Assembly: GCF_000826525.2 (NCBI RefSeq)
Contig: NZ_LN651331.1
Location: 466,323-530,322 of the forward strand
Reading direction: 5' to 3'
Source: Mobilicoccus massiliensis
GTDB taxonomy: Bacteria > Actinomycetota > Actinomycetes > Actinomycetales > Dermatophilaceae
Length of the DNA stretch: 64,000 nt
The notes under the pieces were generated by a model. The model did not search any database. It was not told the origin of the DNA and was given only the letters and a program-made list of their open reading frames with translations. Both the position numbers and the translations under genes were made by a program. This document shows positions 50,758 to 59,287 of the stretch, one piece after another (positions within the stretch are counted from its first letter, which is position 1; each line of letters opens with the position of its first letter).

Positions 50758-51405
50758 ATGACCGGACTCGCTCAGCTCGAACGCGAGGCGCTCTGCGCCA
50801 CTCTCGTCGACGTCGGCCCCGACGCACCGACCCTGTCTGCGCCCTGGACGACGCGCGATCTCGCCGCTCACCTCGTCGTGCGCGAACGCCGACCCGACGC
50901 ACTGCCGGGGGTGCTCATGCCCGCGCTCGCCGAGCACACCCAGCGCGTGCAGGATTCCTACGCGGCGAACGACTGGTCGACGCTCGTCGACATGGTGCGC
51001 GAGGGCCCTCCCGGCTGGAACCCCACCCGGGTGCCGGCGGTCGACGACGCGATCAACCTCGCCGAGTTCTTCGTCCACCACGAGGACATCCTGCGGGCCG
51101 CCCCCGGCTGGACCCGCGAGGGCGCCCGCCGCGTCTCCGACGACACCGAGAGCGCCCTGTGGACACGTCTCAAGCAGGCCGGTCAGCTGCTGTTCCGCCG
51201 CTCACCGGTGGGTGTCGTGCTGTTCTCCGAGGAGCACGGCCGGCATTCTGCCAAGGGCCCGACGAAGAAGGGCACCGTGGTGCTGCAGGGACGCCCCAGT
51301 GAGCTCGTGCTCTTCGCGTTCGGCCGGGGCGAGGTCGCCGACCTCGACTACCAGGGCACCGAGGCAGCGATCGCCGCACTCAAGGGCGCCGAGTTCTCGG
51401 TCTGA
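50758..51405 (+). CDS. TIGR03085/DinB_2-like metal-binding protein
   Basis: 215 residues of the mycothiol maleylpyruvate isomerase-like DinB fold. It begins GLAQLEREALCATLVDVGPD and has LSAPWTTRDLAAHLVVRERRPD, with the His-Asp-type metal ligands of the family in DAINLAEFFVHHEDILRA. The C-terminal domain ends in ELVLFAFGRGE. This group is restricted to actinobacteria and may use a thiol cofactor; the reaction is unknown. The longer frame back to 50665 is not conserved. Confidence 0.87.
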   Translation: MTGLAQLEREALCATLVDVGPDAPTLSAPWTTRDLAAHLVVRERRPDALPGVLMPALAEHTQRVQDSYAANDWSTLVDMVREGPPGWNPTRVPAVDDAINLAEFFVHHEDILRAAPGWTREGARRVSDDTESALWTRLKQAGQLLFRRSPVGVVLFSEEHGRHSAKGPTKKGTVVLQGRPSELVLFAFGRGEVADLDYQGTEAAIAALKGAEFSV

Positions 51406-51427
51406 GGGGCCCGGCGGCAGCGCCCCC

Positions 51428-52930
51428 TCAGGCCTGCAGCCCCATCAGCGCGAGGAGCGCCTCGGTGTCGAGGTGCTCCTCGACCGCGTCGGCGAGCCGT
51501 TCGATCATCGACTCGCGGCGCGCGGCGAATCCGGGAGCCGTCGTCGCGACGCGGAACGTGCTGCCGGACAAGGCGGCCGCCTCGGTGAGGAACGCCCGGC
51601 GGAACGCGTCGTTCTCGAACGCGCCGTGCCACGTCGTGCCGAAGGCCGCGCCGCTGCGCCAGCCGTCGAGGAACGGCTCGACACCCTCCTGACCTGCGGG
51701 TACCGTCGCGACGCCGTGGTGGATCTCGTAGGCCCGTACGACGTGACCTCGCCACGCGCCGCTCGGTGTGGCGAGGGCCTTCTCGCGGGCGAAGTCGACG
51801 CGGGTCGGGAGCAGCCCGAGGCCCTCGACGGAACGCACGTCGCGGGACTCGACGCCGTCCGGGTCGTGGATCTCGCGGGCGAGCATCTGGTATCCCCCGC
51901 AGATGCCGAGGATCGGCGCGCCTCGTCGTGCTCGCGCCGTCAACGGCTCGTCGAGCCCCCGACTCCGCAGCCACGCGAGGTCGTCGAGCGTGGCTCGGCT
52001 GCCGGGAAGGACGACGAGATCGGCGCCGGTGACCGTGTCGGGGTCGGCGGTGATCGTCACGTCGACGCCGGGCTCGGCCGCGAGGGCGTCGACGTCGGTC
52101 GCGTTCGACAGCCGGGGAAAGCCGACGACGGCCACTCGCAAGGTTCCGGAGGAGGGTGGGTGGGTGTCCACGGCCCGCGACCACCCGCCCAGGGCGAGAG
52201 CGTCCTCGCCGTCCAGCCACGCGCCCTCCAGCCACGGCACGACGCCGAGCACGGGCAGTCCGGTGCGCTCGGTGATGACCTCGAGCCCCGGGCGCAGCAG
52301 GTCGACGTCACCGCGGAACTTGTTGACGATCCACCCGCGCAGGTGGGCCCGATCGGCCGCGTCGACGAGCGCCCACGTGCCGTACATCGCCGCGAGCACC
52401 CCGCCCCGGTCGATGTCGCCCACGACGACCACCGGAAGATTCATCGCGCGAGCCATACCGAGGTTGACGTAGTCGCCGCCGCGCAGGTTGACCTCGGCCG
52501 CGCTGCCGGCGCCCTCGGCGAGGACGACGTCGAAGCGGGAGGCGAGATCCTCGAACGCCGCGTAGGCCGTCTCCGCGAGCTCCCGCCGGCCGGTCGCCCA
52601 TTCGCCGGTACCGAGCTCTCCGTGCGGCCGGCCCATGAGCACGACGTGGCTGCGCCGATCCGAACCGGGTTTGAGCAGCACGGGATTCATCGCCGCCTCG
52701 GGCACGACGCGGGCGGCGACGGCCTGCACCCACTGGGCGCGACCGATCTCCGCACCGTCGGGACAGACCATGGAGTTGTTCGACATGTTCTGGCTCTTGA
52801 AGGGCGCGACCCGCACTCCCCGCCGCACGAGCCAGCGGCACATCCCGGCCGTGAGCAGGCTCTTGCCGGCGTCCGAGGTCGTGCCGCAGATCAACAGGCC
52901 GCGCGGCCCGTTCGCGTGCTGCATCGTCAC
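51428..52930 (-). CDS. cobQ: Cobyric acid synthase
   Basis: ATP- and glutamine-dependent amidation of four side chains of adenosylcobyrinic acid a,c-diamide. 500 residues. The N-terminal P-loop domain begins GLLICGTTSDAGKSLLTAG, with PFKSQNMSNNSMV and VVVVGDIDRGGVLAA; the C-terminal glutaminase-like domain has the nucleophile Cys in PILGICGGYQMLAR and the His in FGTTWHGAFEND. GTG 52930 overlaps the cobD stop by 4 nt. It ends 22 nt from the end of the convergent DinB-like gene. Confidence 0.95.
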   Translation of the reverse strand: MTMQHANGPRGLLICGTTSDAGKSLLTAGMCRWLVRRGVRVAPFKSQNMSNNSMVCPDGAEIGRAQWVQAVAARVVPEAAMNPVLLKPGSDRRSHVVLMGRPHGELGTGEWATGRRELAETAYAAFEDLASRFDVVLAEGAGSAAEVNLRGGDYVNLGMARAMNLPVVVVGDIDRGGVLAAMYGTWALVDAADRAHLRGWIVNKFRGDVDLLRPGLEVITERTGLPVLGVVPWLEGAWLDGEDALALGGWSRAVDTHPPSSGTLRVAVVGFPRLSNATDVDALAAEPGVDVTITADPDTVTGADLVVLPGSRATLDDLAWLRSRGLDEPLTARARRGAPILGICGGYQMLAREIHDPDGVESRDVRSVEGLGLLPTRVDFAREKALATPSGAWRGHVVRAYEIHHGVATVPAGQEGVEPFLDGWRSGAAFGTTWHGAFENDAFRRAFLTEAAALSGSTFRVATTAPGFAARRESMIERLADAVEEHLDTEALLALMGLQA

Positions 52931-54003
52931 CGGCTGCTCCTGACGGGGATGGGCCCTCGCGCGGCGGCGACGAGCACCGCGACCAGTAGCGAGGCATGGG
53001 AGACCGCACGCGAGAGCCGCACGGCGCGAGGCAGATCCGCGACCCCGGCGGGCGGGCCGTCACCGAGGGTGCCACGGTCCTCGACCTCGCCGGAGTAGGT
53101 GTTCTCGCCGCCGAGGCGCACGCCGAGGGCGCCGGCGGCGCTCGCCTCGACGGGCCCGGCGTTGGGGCTCGGATGACCCGCGGCGTCGCGTCGCCACACC
53201 CGCCAGGCTTCACGGGAACTCCCGCCGACGACGGGCGCGAGCAGCACCGTGAGCGCAGCGGTCACCCGGGCCGGGACGAGGTTGACGATGTCGTCGAATC
53301 TCGCCGACGCCCAACCGAACTCACGCAGCTCGGGCGTGCGGTAGCCGACCATCGCGTCGAGGGTGTTCGCGGCGCGGTAGCCGAGCAGGCCCGGAACGCC
53401 GGCGATCGCACCCCACCACAGCGGCGCGGTCACGGCGTCGGAGGTGTTCTCGGCCAGGGACTCGGTGGCGGCCCGGGCGAGCCCGGCGGCGTCGAGGCCG
53501 GTCGCGTCGCGGCTGCACAGGTGCCCCAACCGGAGCCGGGCCGGGCCGAGATCACCGTCGTCCGTGCCGATGAGTCGCGCCATCGCCCGCCCCTCGCCCG
53601 CGAGGCTCGTTCCGCCGAGCACCGCCCACGTCGCGACCGCCGTCGACGCCGATCGCAGCAACGGCCTTCGTGCACAGAGCCGTTCGACGACGAGTCCGAG
53701 TGCGACGCTGCCGCCGACGAGGATCCCCGTGTACGCGACCCCGGCCGCCCGGGACCGCCCAAGGCCTTGTCTGGCTCTCAGCCGCGTGCCGAGGGCGTTC
53801 GCGAGGCTCCCGAACACCGCCACCGGGTGCCCCCGACGAGGGTCGCCGAACACGAGGTCCGCGGCGTACCCGAGCGCCAGTCCCGCCGAGCGGGCGCTCG
53901 CGGTCGCGGCCCAGGCCTTCCCGGGGGACGACTCCCGCGCGGCCGCGGCCTCCGACGACGCGAGACGCGTCGAACGGGGTGCGGCGATGGTCGGCATGAT
54001 CAC
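52927..54003 (-). CDS. cobD: Adenosylcobinamide-phosphate synthase
   Basis: CbiB/CobD membrane enzyme that attaches aminopropanol (or its phosphate) to adenosylcobyric acid. 358 residues. Core signatures are ALGYAADLVFGDPRRGHPVAVFG, SLAENTSDAVTAPLWWGAIAG, GYRAANTLDAMVGYR and GRPSPNAGPVEA-type PSPNAGPVEASAAGALGVRL. The N-terminal 35 residues are extra. Start is either GTG 54003 or ATG 53997; GAGACT lies 6 nt before the former. It forms a two-gene operon with cobQ, on the opposite strand to the riboswitch, so it is not controlled by that element. Confidence 0.93.
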   Translation of the reverse strand: MIMPTIAAPRSTRLASSEAAAARESSPGKAWAATASARSAGLALGYAADLVFGDPRRGHPVAVFGSLANALGTRLRARQGLGRSRAAGVAYTGILVGGSVALGLVVERLCARRPLLRSASTAVATWAVLGGTSLAGEGRAMARLIGTDDGDLGPARLRLGHLCSRDATGLDAAGLARAATESLAENTSDAVTAPLWWGAIAGVPGLLGYRAANTLDAMVGYRTPELREFGWASARFDDIVNLVPARVTAALTVLLAPVVGGSSREAWRVWRRDAAGHPSPNAGPVEASAAGALGVRLGGENTYSGEVEDRGTLGDGPPAGVADLPRAVRLSRAVSHASLLVAVLVAAARGPIPVRSSR

Positions 54004-54070
54004 GGCGGCAGTCTCTCAGGCGCCGCGAGTCCGGTTGACGCAGGCCACCGGCGGTGGGACGGTCTAGGGA

Positions 54071-54166
54071 CCGACGACCCGCGCGGGGGAAGTCCGGTGT
54101 GAACCCGGCGCTGACCCGCAACCGTGAGCCGTGACGGCGAGCCGGAAGGCCCGCGCAGGTCCTCGG
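54071..54166 (+). promoter_or_regulatory. Cobalamin riboswitch (compact)
   Basis: The core reads GGGAAGTCCGGTG, then GAACCCGGCGCTGACCCGCA and ACCGTGAG, the conserved signature of adenosylcobalamin-class riboswitches; the 3' part has GAGCCGGAAGGCC, the equivalent of the B12-box end. P1 is ccgacgacc (54071-54079) with ggtcctcgg (54158-54166), with one mismatch. About 96 nt, so peripheral helices are missing or short. It precedes the SCO2322/ECF/cobUS operon. Confidence 0.88.
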
Positions 54167-54233
54167 CCCACATCGTTCGTCGAGGCATACGAGCGGGGCC
54201 GGTGCCTCCCCGCGTGTGCAGAAGGGACTTCCC

Positions 54234-55049
54234 ATGACACCCGCGGTCCTCTCCCCCAGCCGCCGCGCTCCTCGCACCCTGTTCGCGCTCCTGGTCGCAC
54301 TGCTCACCGCGACCGCCGTCGTTCTCCCCGCCGGCGCCGCTCACGCTGCGGGCGCCAGCCGGTTCTGGGGTTACTACCAGTTGCAGAACGGCGCCTGGGA
54401 GTTCGCCACGACCGGTCCCGACCAGTCCACCCCGGCCGACGGCGGTGTCGAGGGCTGGCGCTACGCCGTCGCGTCGATGGACGAGCCTCGTCGCCCGCGG
54501 GCCGTGATGACGTTCGATCAGATCTGCGGCGACACGCCCGCCGAGAGCGGCAAGAAGCGCGTCGGCGTCGTCATCGACTTCGGCCGGCCCGCCGATGCGG
54601 CCGACGGCACGACGACCCCGCCGGAGCCCAAGGCCACCTGCGCCGTCGTCGCCTCCGCCGCCACCGGCACCGACGTCCTCACGGCGGTTGCGAAGCCGCG
54701 CCTCGAACAGGCCATGGTGTGCGGCCTCGACGGCTACCCGGCCACGGGATGCTTCGAGGAGGTCGCGTCCCCGCCCGCGGCCGCCGCGTCGCCCGACGAG
54801 ACCGTGAGCCCGAGCGTCGCCGCCGCCCCGGCAGCCTCCCCGGCAGGGTCGGCCAGTGCGTCGGCTCCTGCAACGGCCGTGTCCGATCCCGCACAGACCC
54901 CGACTCCCGCTGCGACCAGCGACGCTCAGCCGTCCGCTGACCAGCCCCTCACCGGTGCGTGGCTCTGGATCACGCTCGGACTCATCGTCGTCGCGGGGCT
55001 CGTCGCCGCGTTCGTCTCGATGAACCGCCGTCGCCGCAGCCGGGACTGA
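54234..55049 (+). CDS. SCO2322-like secreted, membrane-anchored protein
   Basis: 271 residues: a signal peptide ending near AGAAHA (about residue 37), an extracellular domain beginning SRFWGYYQLQNGAWEFATTG and including DGGVEGWRYAVASMDEPRRPR, then a cysteine-containing segment (QICGDTP, ATCAVVASA, MVCGLDGYPATGCF), a 70-residue Ala/Ser/Pro linker, one membrane helix (WLWITLGLIVVAGLVAAF) and a basic tail RRRRSRD. The domain matches the SCO2322 family of Streptomyces, encoded beside ECF transporter genes. Role unknown; placement as first gene behind a cobalamin riboswitch suggests a cobalamin-capture or transporter accessory function. ATG 54234, GAAGGG upstream. Confidence 0.88.
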   Translation: MTPAVLSPSRRAPRTLFALLVALLTATAVVLPAGAAHAAGASRFWGYYQLQNGAWEFATTGPDQSTPADGGVEGWRYAVASMDEPRRPRAVMTFDQICGDTPAESGKKRVGVVIDFGRPADAADGTTTPPEPKATCAVVASAATGTDVLTAVAKPRLEQAMVCGLDGYPATGCFEEVASPPAAAASPDETVSPSVAAAPAASPAGSASASAPATAVSDPAQTPTPAATSDAQPSADQPLTGAWLWITLGLIVVAGLVAAFVSMNRRRRSRD

Positions 55050-56167
55050 TGCGTCGTTCCCCGTCGCTCGCCCGATCGCTTCACCCCGTCGCCTGGTGGG
55101 TGTGGGCGATCGGACTCGCCGTCGCCGCGTCCCGCGCCACCGAGGTGCTCACGCTCGTCGCGGTGGGCGGAGTCGTGGCCTGGGTCGTGGTCGAGCGGCA
55201 CGAACCGGGGGGTCTGCGAATCCTCTTCGCGTTCCTCGGCATCGGGGCGGTCACCTTCGTCGTGCGGCTGACGATGACCGCGCTCTTCGGGGGCGGGATC
55301 GTCGACGGGCCGGTCGTCCTCTCGTTGCCCGAACTGCGGCTGCCCGCCTGGGCAGGTCGACTGCGGCTCGGCGGCGACGTCACCCTCGGCGCGCTCACGA
55401 GTTCGGTGCTCGAGGCCCTGCGGCTGGCCGTCATGCTCCTCTGCCTGGGCGGAGCCAACGCCCTGGCCGGTCCTCGACGGCTGCTGCGGCACGTCCCCGC
55501 CACGCTCTACGACGTCGGCACCGCGCTCGTCGTCGCGCTCTCCTACGCACCAGAACTCGTCGACGACGCGAGCCGGGTGCGGGCCGCGCGCATGTTGCGC
55601 GGTCACTCCGGCCGCGGGGTGCGAGAACTCGGCACGATGGCTCTTCCGGTGGTCGCCGGAGCGCTGGAACGCTCGCTGCATCTCGCGGCGTCGATGGAGT
55701 CCCGCGGTTACGGCCGGGCCGGGCACCGCGGCGTCCGGCGGCAGCGTCGAGCCACCGCGGTCGGCCTCGTCGGGGTCGTCGGTGTGCTCGTCGGCGTCTA
55801 CGGACTGCTCGACGCCGCAACGCCGTTCCTGCTCGCGGCGCCGCTCGTCGTCGCCGGGCTCGTGCTCGCCGCCGGTGCACTTCTCGTCGGGGGCTCGGCC
55901 GACCGGCGCACGCGCTACCGCCACGATCCCTGGTCGTGGCCGGAGACGATCGTCACCGCCCTCGGCATCGGGCCCGCCGTGGTCGTCGTCGTGCTGTCGG
56001 CGACGCGAACGCCCACGACGGTGCTCGCCCCGACGGCCACCTCCGCCCTGACGGTCGCCGTCGTGTTGACCGCGGGGCTCGCGGGTGTCGTAGCTCCGCC
56101 GCGGCCCGAGCACCGCACCCGTCCGAGGACCGATCGCGTCGACCTTCCGGTGGGCCGGGCCGCATGA
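55049..56167 (+). CDS. ECF transporter T component (CbiQ-like)
   Basis: Energy-coupling transmembrane protein, 372 residues. About five to eight helices; the two Arg-containing coupling motifs of EcfT/CbiQ are visible as SRVRAARMLRGHSGRG and LAASMESRGYGRAGH, which plug into the ATPase grooves. The C-terminal 110 residues add extra hydrophobic segments. It links the ATPases to the S component. ATG 55049 overlaps the previous stop (TGATG) by 1 nt. Confidence 0.9.
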   Translation: MRRSPSLARSLHPVAWWVWAIGLAVAASRATEVLTLVAVGGVVAWVVVERHEPGGLRILFAFLGIGAVTFVVRLTMTALFGGGIVDGPVVLSLPELRLPAWAGRLRLGGDVTLGALTSSVLEALRLAVMLLCLGGANALAGPRRLLRHVPATLYDVGTALVVALSYAPELVDDASRVRAARMLRGHSGRGVRELGTMALPVVAGALERSLHLAASMESRGYGRAGHRGVRRQRRATAVGLVGVVGVLVGVYGLLDAATPFLLAAPLVVAGLVLAAGALLVGGSADRRTRYRHDPWSWPETIVTALGIGPAVVVVVLSATRTPTTVLAPTATSALTVAVVLTAGLAGVVAPPRPEHRTRPRTDRVDLPVGRAA

Positions 56168-57897
56168 CCGGATCACTCGACGCACCGCTCGTCGCGATCG
56201 ACGACCTCGAGATCACCTACGACGGCGCCGACTCCCCCGCCCTCGTCGTCCCCCGCTGGCGCGTCGAGGAGGGCGAGCTCGTCCTCGTCACCGGGCCGAC
56301 GGGAGGCGGCAAGTCGACGCTGCTCCAGGCCCTCAACGGGCTCGTCCCGCACTTCACGGGCGGCACCCTGCGGGGGCACGTGCGCATCGCGGGACGCGAC
56401 ACCGCGAGTCACCGCCCCCGCGATCTCGCGGAGGTCGTCGGCCTCGTGCGCCAGAACCCGGCCGCCTCGTTCGTCAGCGACACCGTCGAGGACGAGATCG
56501 CCTACGGGATGGAGGTGCTCGGTGTCGCGCCGGGCGTGATGCGGCGGCGGGTCGAGGAGATCCTCGACGTTCTCGGGCTGGCGGACGTGCGCGACCGCCG
56601 TCTCTCCACTCTCTCCGGCGGCCAACAGCAGCGTGTGGCGATCGCGGCGGTGCTCGCCGCCGGGCCGCGTGTGCTCGTGTTGGACGAGCCGACCTCCGCG
56701 CTCGATCCCGTGGCCGCCGAGGACGTGCTCGCCGCGCTCACCCGGCTCGTCCACGACATGGCCCTCACCGTCGTGCTCGCCGAGCACCGGCTGGAGCGCG
56801 TCGTTCATCACGCCGACCGCATCGCGCTCGTCGAGCGCGGGGTCGCGACCGAACCCCTTCCGCCGCGGGAGGCCATGGCGCGCTCGGCCGTCGTCCCGCC
56901 CGTCGTCGCGCTCGGCAAGCTCACCGGGTGGCGGCCGCTACCCCTCTCGGTCCGCGAAGCACGACGCGCGGCAACGGGATTGCGTGACCGCCTCGCGCCG
57001 GGTGTCGAGACGCCCGCCGCCGCGACGGCTCAGGCCGCCGGTGAGAGCGACCGGAGGCGAACGTGGAGCCTGCGGCGACGCCCGGCCTCCTCGCGCCCCC
57101 TGCAGGCCCGGGTGACACGCGCCCAGGTCGAGCGCGGACGCACGCCGGTGCTGCGCGGACTCGACCTCGAACTCCCGCCCGGTGGCGTCAGCGTGCTCAT
57201 GGGCCGCAACGGGTCGGGCAAGTCCACGCTGCTGTGGAGCCTTGCCGGTCGACTCGCTCCGACGAGTGGCGCGATCGAGATCCGGCGCACGGCCGACGGC
57301 GCCGACGACCTCGTGGAGCCACGCGGCCTGCGGCCCTCGGAGCGCATCCGCCACGTCGGGCTCGTGCCGCAGGACCCCATGACCCTGCTGTACGCCGACT
57401 CCGTCGCGGCCGAATGCGCCCAGGCCGACTCCGACATGCGCGCCGAACCCGGCACGGCTGCAACGCTGCTCGAACGCATCGCCGGCCCGGTCGACGCGTC
57501 CCTCCACCCGCGCGACCTCTCCGAGGGACAACGTCTGGGTCTCGCGCTGGCGGTCATTCTCGCCGCCCGCCCGGCCCTCCTGCTCCTCGACGAGCCGACG
57601 CGGGGACTCGACTACGCGGCCAAGGCACGTCTCGTGCAACTCCTCGGCGAACTTGCCGAAGAGGGACACACGATCCTCGCCGCCACCCACGACGTCGAGC
57701 TCGCGGCCGAGATCGCCGATCGCGTCGTCCTCATGGCGAGCGGTCGCGTCGTCGCCGACGACACCTCCGCCGGTGTCCTCGCCCACTCCACGGCGTACGC
57801 ACCACAGGTCGCCCGGGTCATGCACCCGCTGCCCCTGCTCACCGTCGGCGACGTCGAGCGTGAGCTCGACGCCACACGGCTGGGGAGTCACCCATGA
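56164..57897 (+). CDS. ECF transporter fused double ATPase (EcfA-A')
   Basis: 577 residues with two complete ABC domains. First: Walker A GPTGGGKST, Q-loop VRQNPAASFVSDTVEDEIAYG, signature LSGGQQQRVAIAAVL, Walker B VLVLDEPTSALDP, then VLAEHRLERV. Second: Walker A GRNGSGKST at about residue 350, VPQDPMTLLYADSVAAE, a variant signature LSEGQRLGLALAV, Walker B LLLLDEPTRGLDY, AATHDVELAAEIAD. Most ECF systems use two genes for A and A'; the fusion is typical of actinobacteria. ATG overlaps the T gene stop by 4 nt. Confidence 0.93.
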   Translation: MTGSLDAPLVAIDDLEITYDGADSPALVVPRWRVEEGELVLVTGPTGGGKSTLLQALNGLVPHFTGGTLRGHVRIAGRDTASHRPRDLAEVVGLVRQNPAASFVSDTVEDEIAYGMEVLGVAPGVMRRRVEEILDVLGLADVRDRRLSTLSGGQQQRVAIAAVLAAGPRVLVLDEPTSALDPVAAEDVLAALTRLVHDMALTVVLAEHRLERVVHHADRIALVERGVATEPLPPREAMARSAVVPPVVALGKLTGWRPLPLSVREARRAATGLRDRLAPGVETPAAATAQAAGESDRRRTWSLRRRPASSRPLQARVTRAQVERGRTPVLRGLDLELPPGGVSVLMGRNGSGKSTLLWSLAGRLAPTSGAIEIRRTADGADDLVEPRGLRPSERIRHVGLVPQDPMTLLYADSVAAECAQADSDMRAEPGTAATLLERIAGPVDASLHPRDLSEGQRLGLALAVILAARPALLLLDEPTRGLDYAAKARLVQLLGELAEEGHTILAATHDVELAAEIADRVVLMASGRVVADDTSAGVLAHSTAYAPQVARVMHPLPLLTVGDVERELDATRLGSHP

Positions 57898-58712
57898 CCC
57901 TCACCCGCCACCACCCGGCTCGCGAGGTCGTCGAGCCCCCGCGCGCGGCCCCCACGTGGCCCGGCACCGTCGTCCTCGTCGTGGTGACGGTCGTCGGCGT
58001 GCTCGCGTTCACCTGGCCGTTCTTCGCGACCTCCACCCTCGTCACCGAGCACACCCAGGACGCGCCGTGGGTGTTCGCGGGAATCATGGCGCTGCTCGCG
58101 GTCAGCCTGCTCGCCGAGCAGGGCAACGGCCGGCTCGACGCGAAATCCGTCGCCGTGCTCGGTGCACTCGCGGCCCTCGGCGGAGCCCTGCGAGTGCTCG
58201 GAGCCGGCACCGCCGGGCTCGAACCGGTCTTCTTCCTCGTGGTGCTCGCCGGGCGGGTCCTCGGCCGGCGGCTCGCGTTCCTCTGCGGCTGCCTCGTCCT
58301 GCTCACCGGAGCGTTCCTCACCGGTGGCGTCGGGCCGTGGACCCCGTTCCAGATGATCGCCACCGGCTGGGTCGCGCTCGGCGCGGCACTGCTGCCAGGA
58401 CGGTTACGGGGGCGCGTCGAGGTGGTCGTGCTCGCGCTCTACGGCGCAGCTGCCGGCCTGGCGTACGGCGCGATCATGAACCTGTGGTTCTGGCCGTTCC
58501 TCGGCGCCTCCGCACCGAGCGGTGCCGGGTTCGTACCCGGCGCCGGCGCCGCGAACCTCACCCACTACCTCGTGTTCTACCTCGCGACCTCCCTCGTCTG
58601 GGACGCACCGAGGGCTCTGCTCACGTTCGTTCTCGTCCTACTCGCCGGAGGCCCCATGCTCGCCACCCTGCGTCGCGCCACGCGTCGCGCCCGCTTCGAG
58701 CAGGCGTCGTGA
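57894..58712 (+). CDS. ECF transporter S component (putative cobalamin or corrinoid)
   Basis: 272 residues with six or more hydrophobic helices. It reads VLVVVTVVGVLAFTWPFFAT, then SVAVLGALAALGGALRVLGA and FFLVVLAGRVLGRRLAFLCG, matching the RVL and glycine-rich pattern of actinobacterial ECF substrate-specific components. Substrate is inferred from context only: cobalamin riboswitch at the operon start, cobU and cobS at the end, and cobD-cobQ next door. It lies in a fully overlapping gene string (4-nt overlaps with the ATPase and cobU). Confidence 0.85.
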   Translation: MTLTRHHPAREVVEPPRAAPTWPGTVVLVVVTVVGVLAFTWPFFATSTLVTEHTQDAPWVFAGIMALLAVSLLAEQGNGRLDAKSVAVLGALAALGGALRVLGAGTAGLEPVFFLVVLAGRVLGRRLAFLCGCLVLLTGAFLTGGVGPWTPFQMIATGWVALGAALLPGRLRGRVEVVVLALYGAAAGLAYGAIMNLWFWPFLGASAPSGAGFVPGAGAANLTHYLVFYLATSLVWDAPRALLTFVLVLLAGGPMLATLRRATRRARFEQAS

Positions 58713-59287
58713 TCACCCTCGTTCTCGGCGGCGTCCGCAGCGGTAAGAGCGCCCTCGCCGAGCGGCTGCTCGCACACGGCCCCGCCCGTTACGTCGCCCC
58801 CGGGCCGGTACCGGACCCGCACGACCCGGCCGATGACGAATGGGCCGAACGCGTCGCACTCCACCGGCGGCGACGCCCCGCGTCCTGGACGACGCTCGAG
58901 ACCGGTGACGTCGCCGCCGTCCTCGGCGCCGACGGTCCCCCGGTGCTCGTCGACTGCCTCGGCACGTGGCTGACCCGGGTCGTCGACGACGCCGCGGTCT
59001 GGGAGGAGCGGGAGCGCGGCCGCGAGGTCGTCGCCGCCGCCCGCGCCGATCTCGTCACCGCGCTGCGCCAGGCCCGCTGCGACGTCGTGCTCGTGAGCAA
59101 CGAGGTGGGTCTGGGGGTCGTGCCCGCCACGCCGTCGGGCCGGTTCTTTCGCGATGAACTCGGTCGACTCAACACCGCCGTCGCCGCCGTGGCCGACGAG
59201 GTGCTCCTCGTCGTCGCCGGTCGCGTGCTCGACCTCTCGAAGACACCGGGGATCGACGTCTTCGTGACGGCCCGGAGCGCGCGATGA
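58709..59287 (+). CDS. cobU: Adenosylcobinamide kinase/guanylyltransferase
   Basis: Phosphorylates adenosylcobinamide and transfers GMP to it in the lower-ligand assembly arm. 192 residues. P-loop LVLGGVRSGKSALAE at the very N-terminus, YVAPGPVPDP with the substrate loop WAERVALHRRRRPASWTTLE (holding the guanylyl-accepting His and Arg), LVDCLGTWLT and VLVSNEVGLGVVPATPSGRFFRDELG. GTG 58709 overlaps the S-component stop (GTGA). Confidence 0.94.
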   Translation: MITLVLGGVRSGKSALAERLLAHGPARYVAPGPVPDPHDPADDEWAERVALHRRRRPASWTTLETGDVAAVLGADGPPVLVDCLGTWLTRVVDDAAVWEERERGREVVAAARADLVTALRQARCDVVLVSNEVGLGVVPATPSGRFFRDELGRLNTAVAAVADEVLLVVAGRVLDLSKTPGIDVFVTARSAR

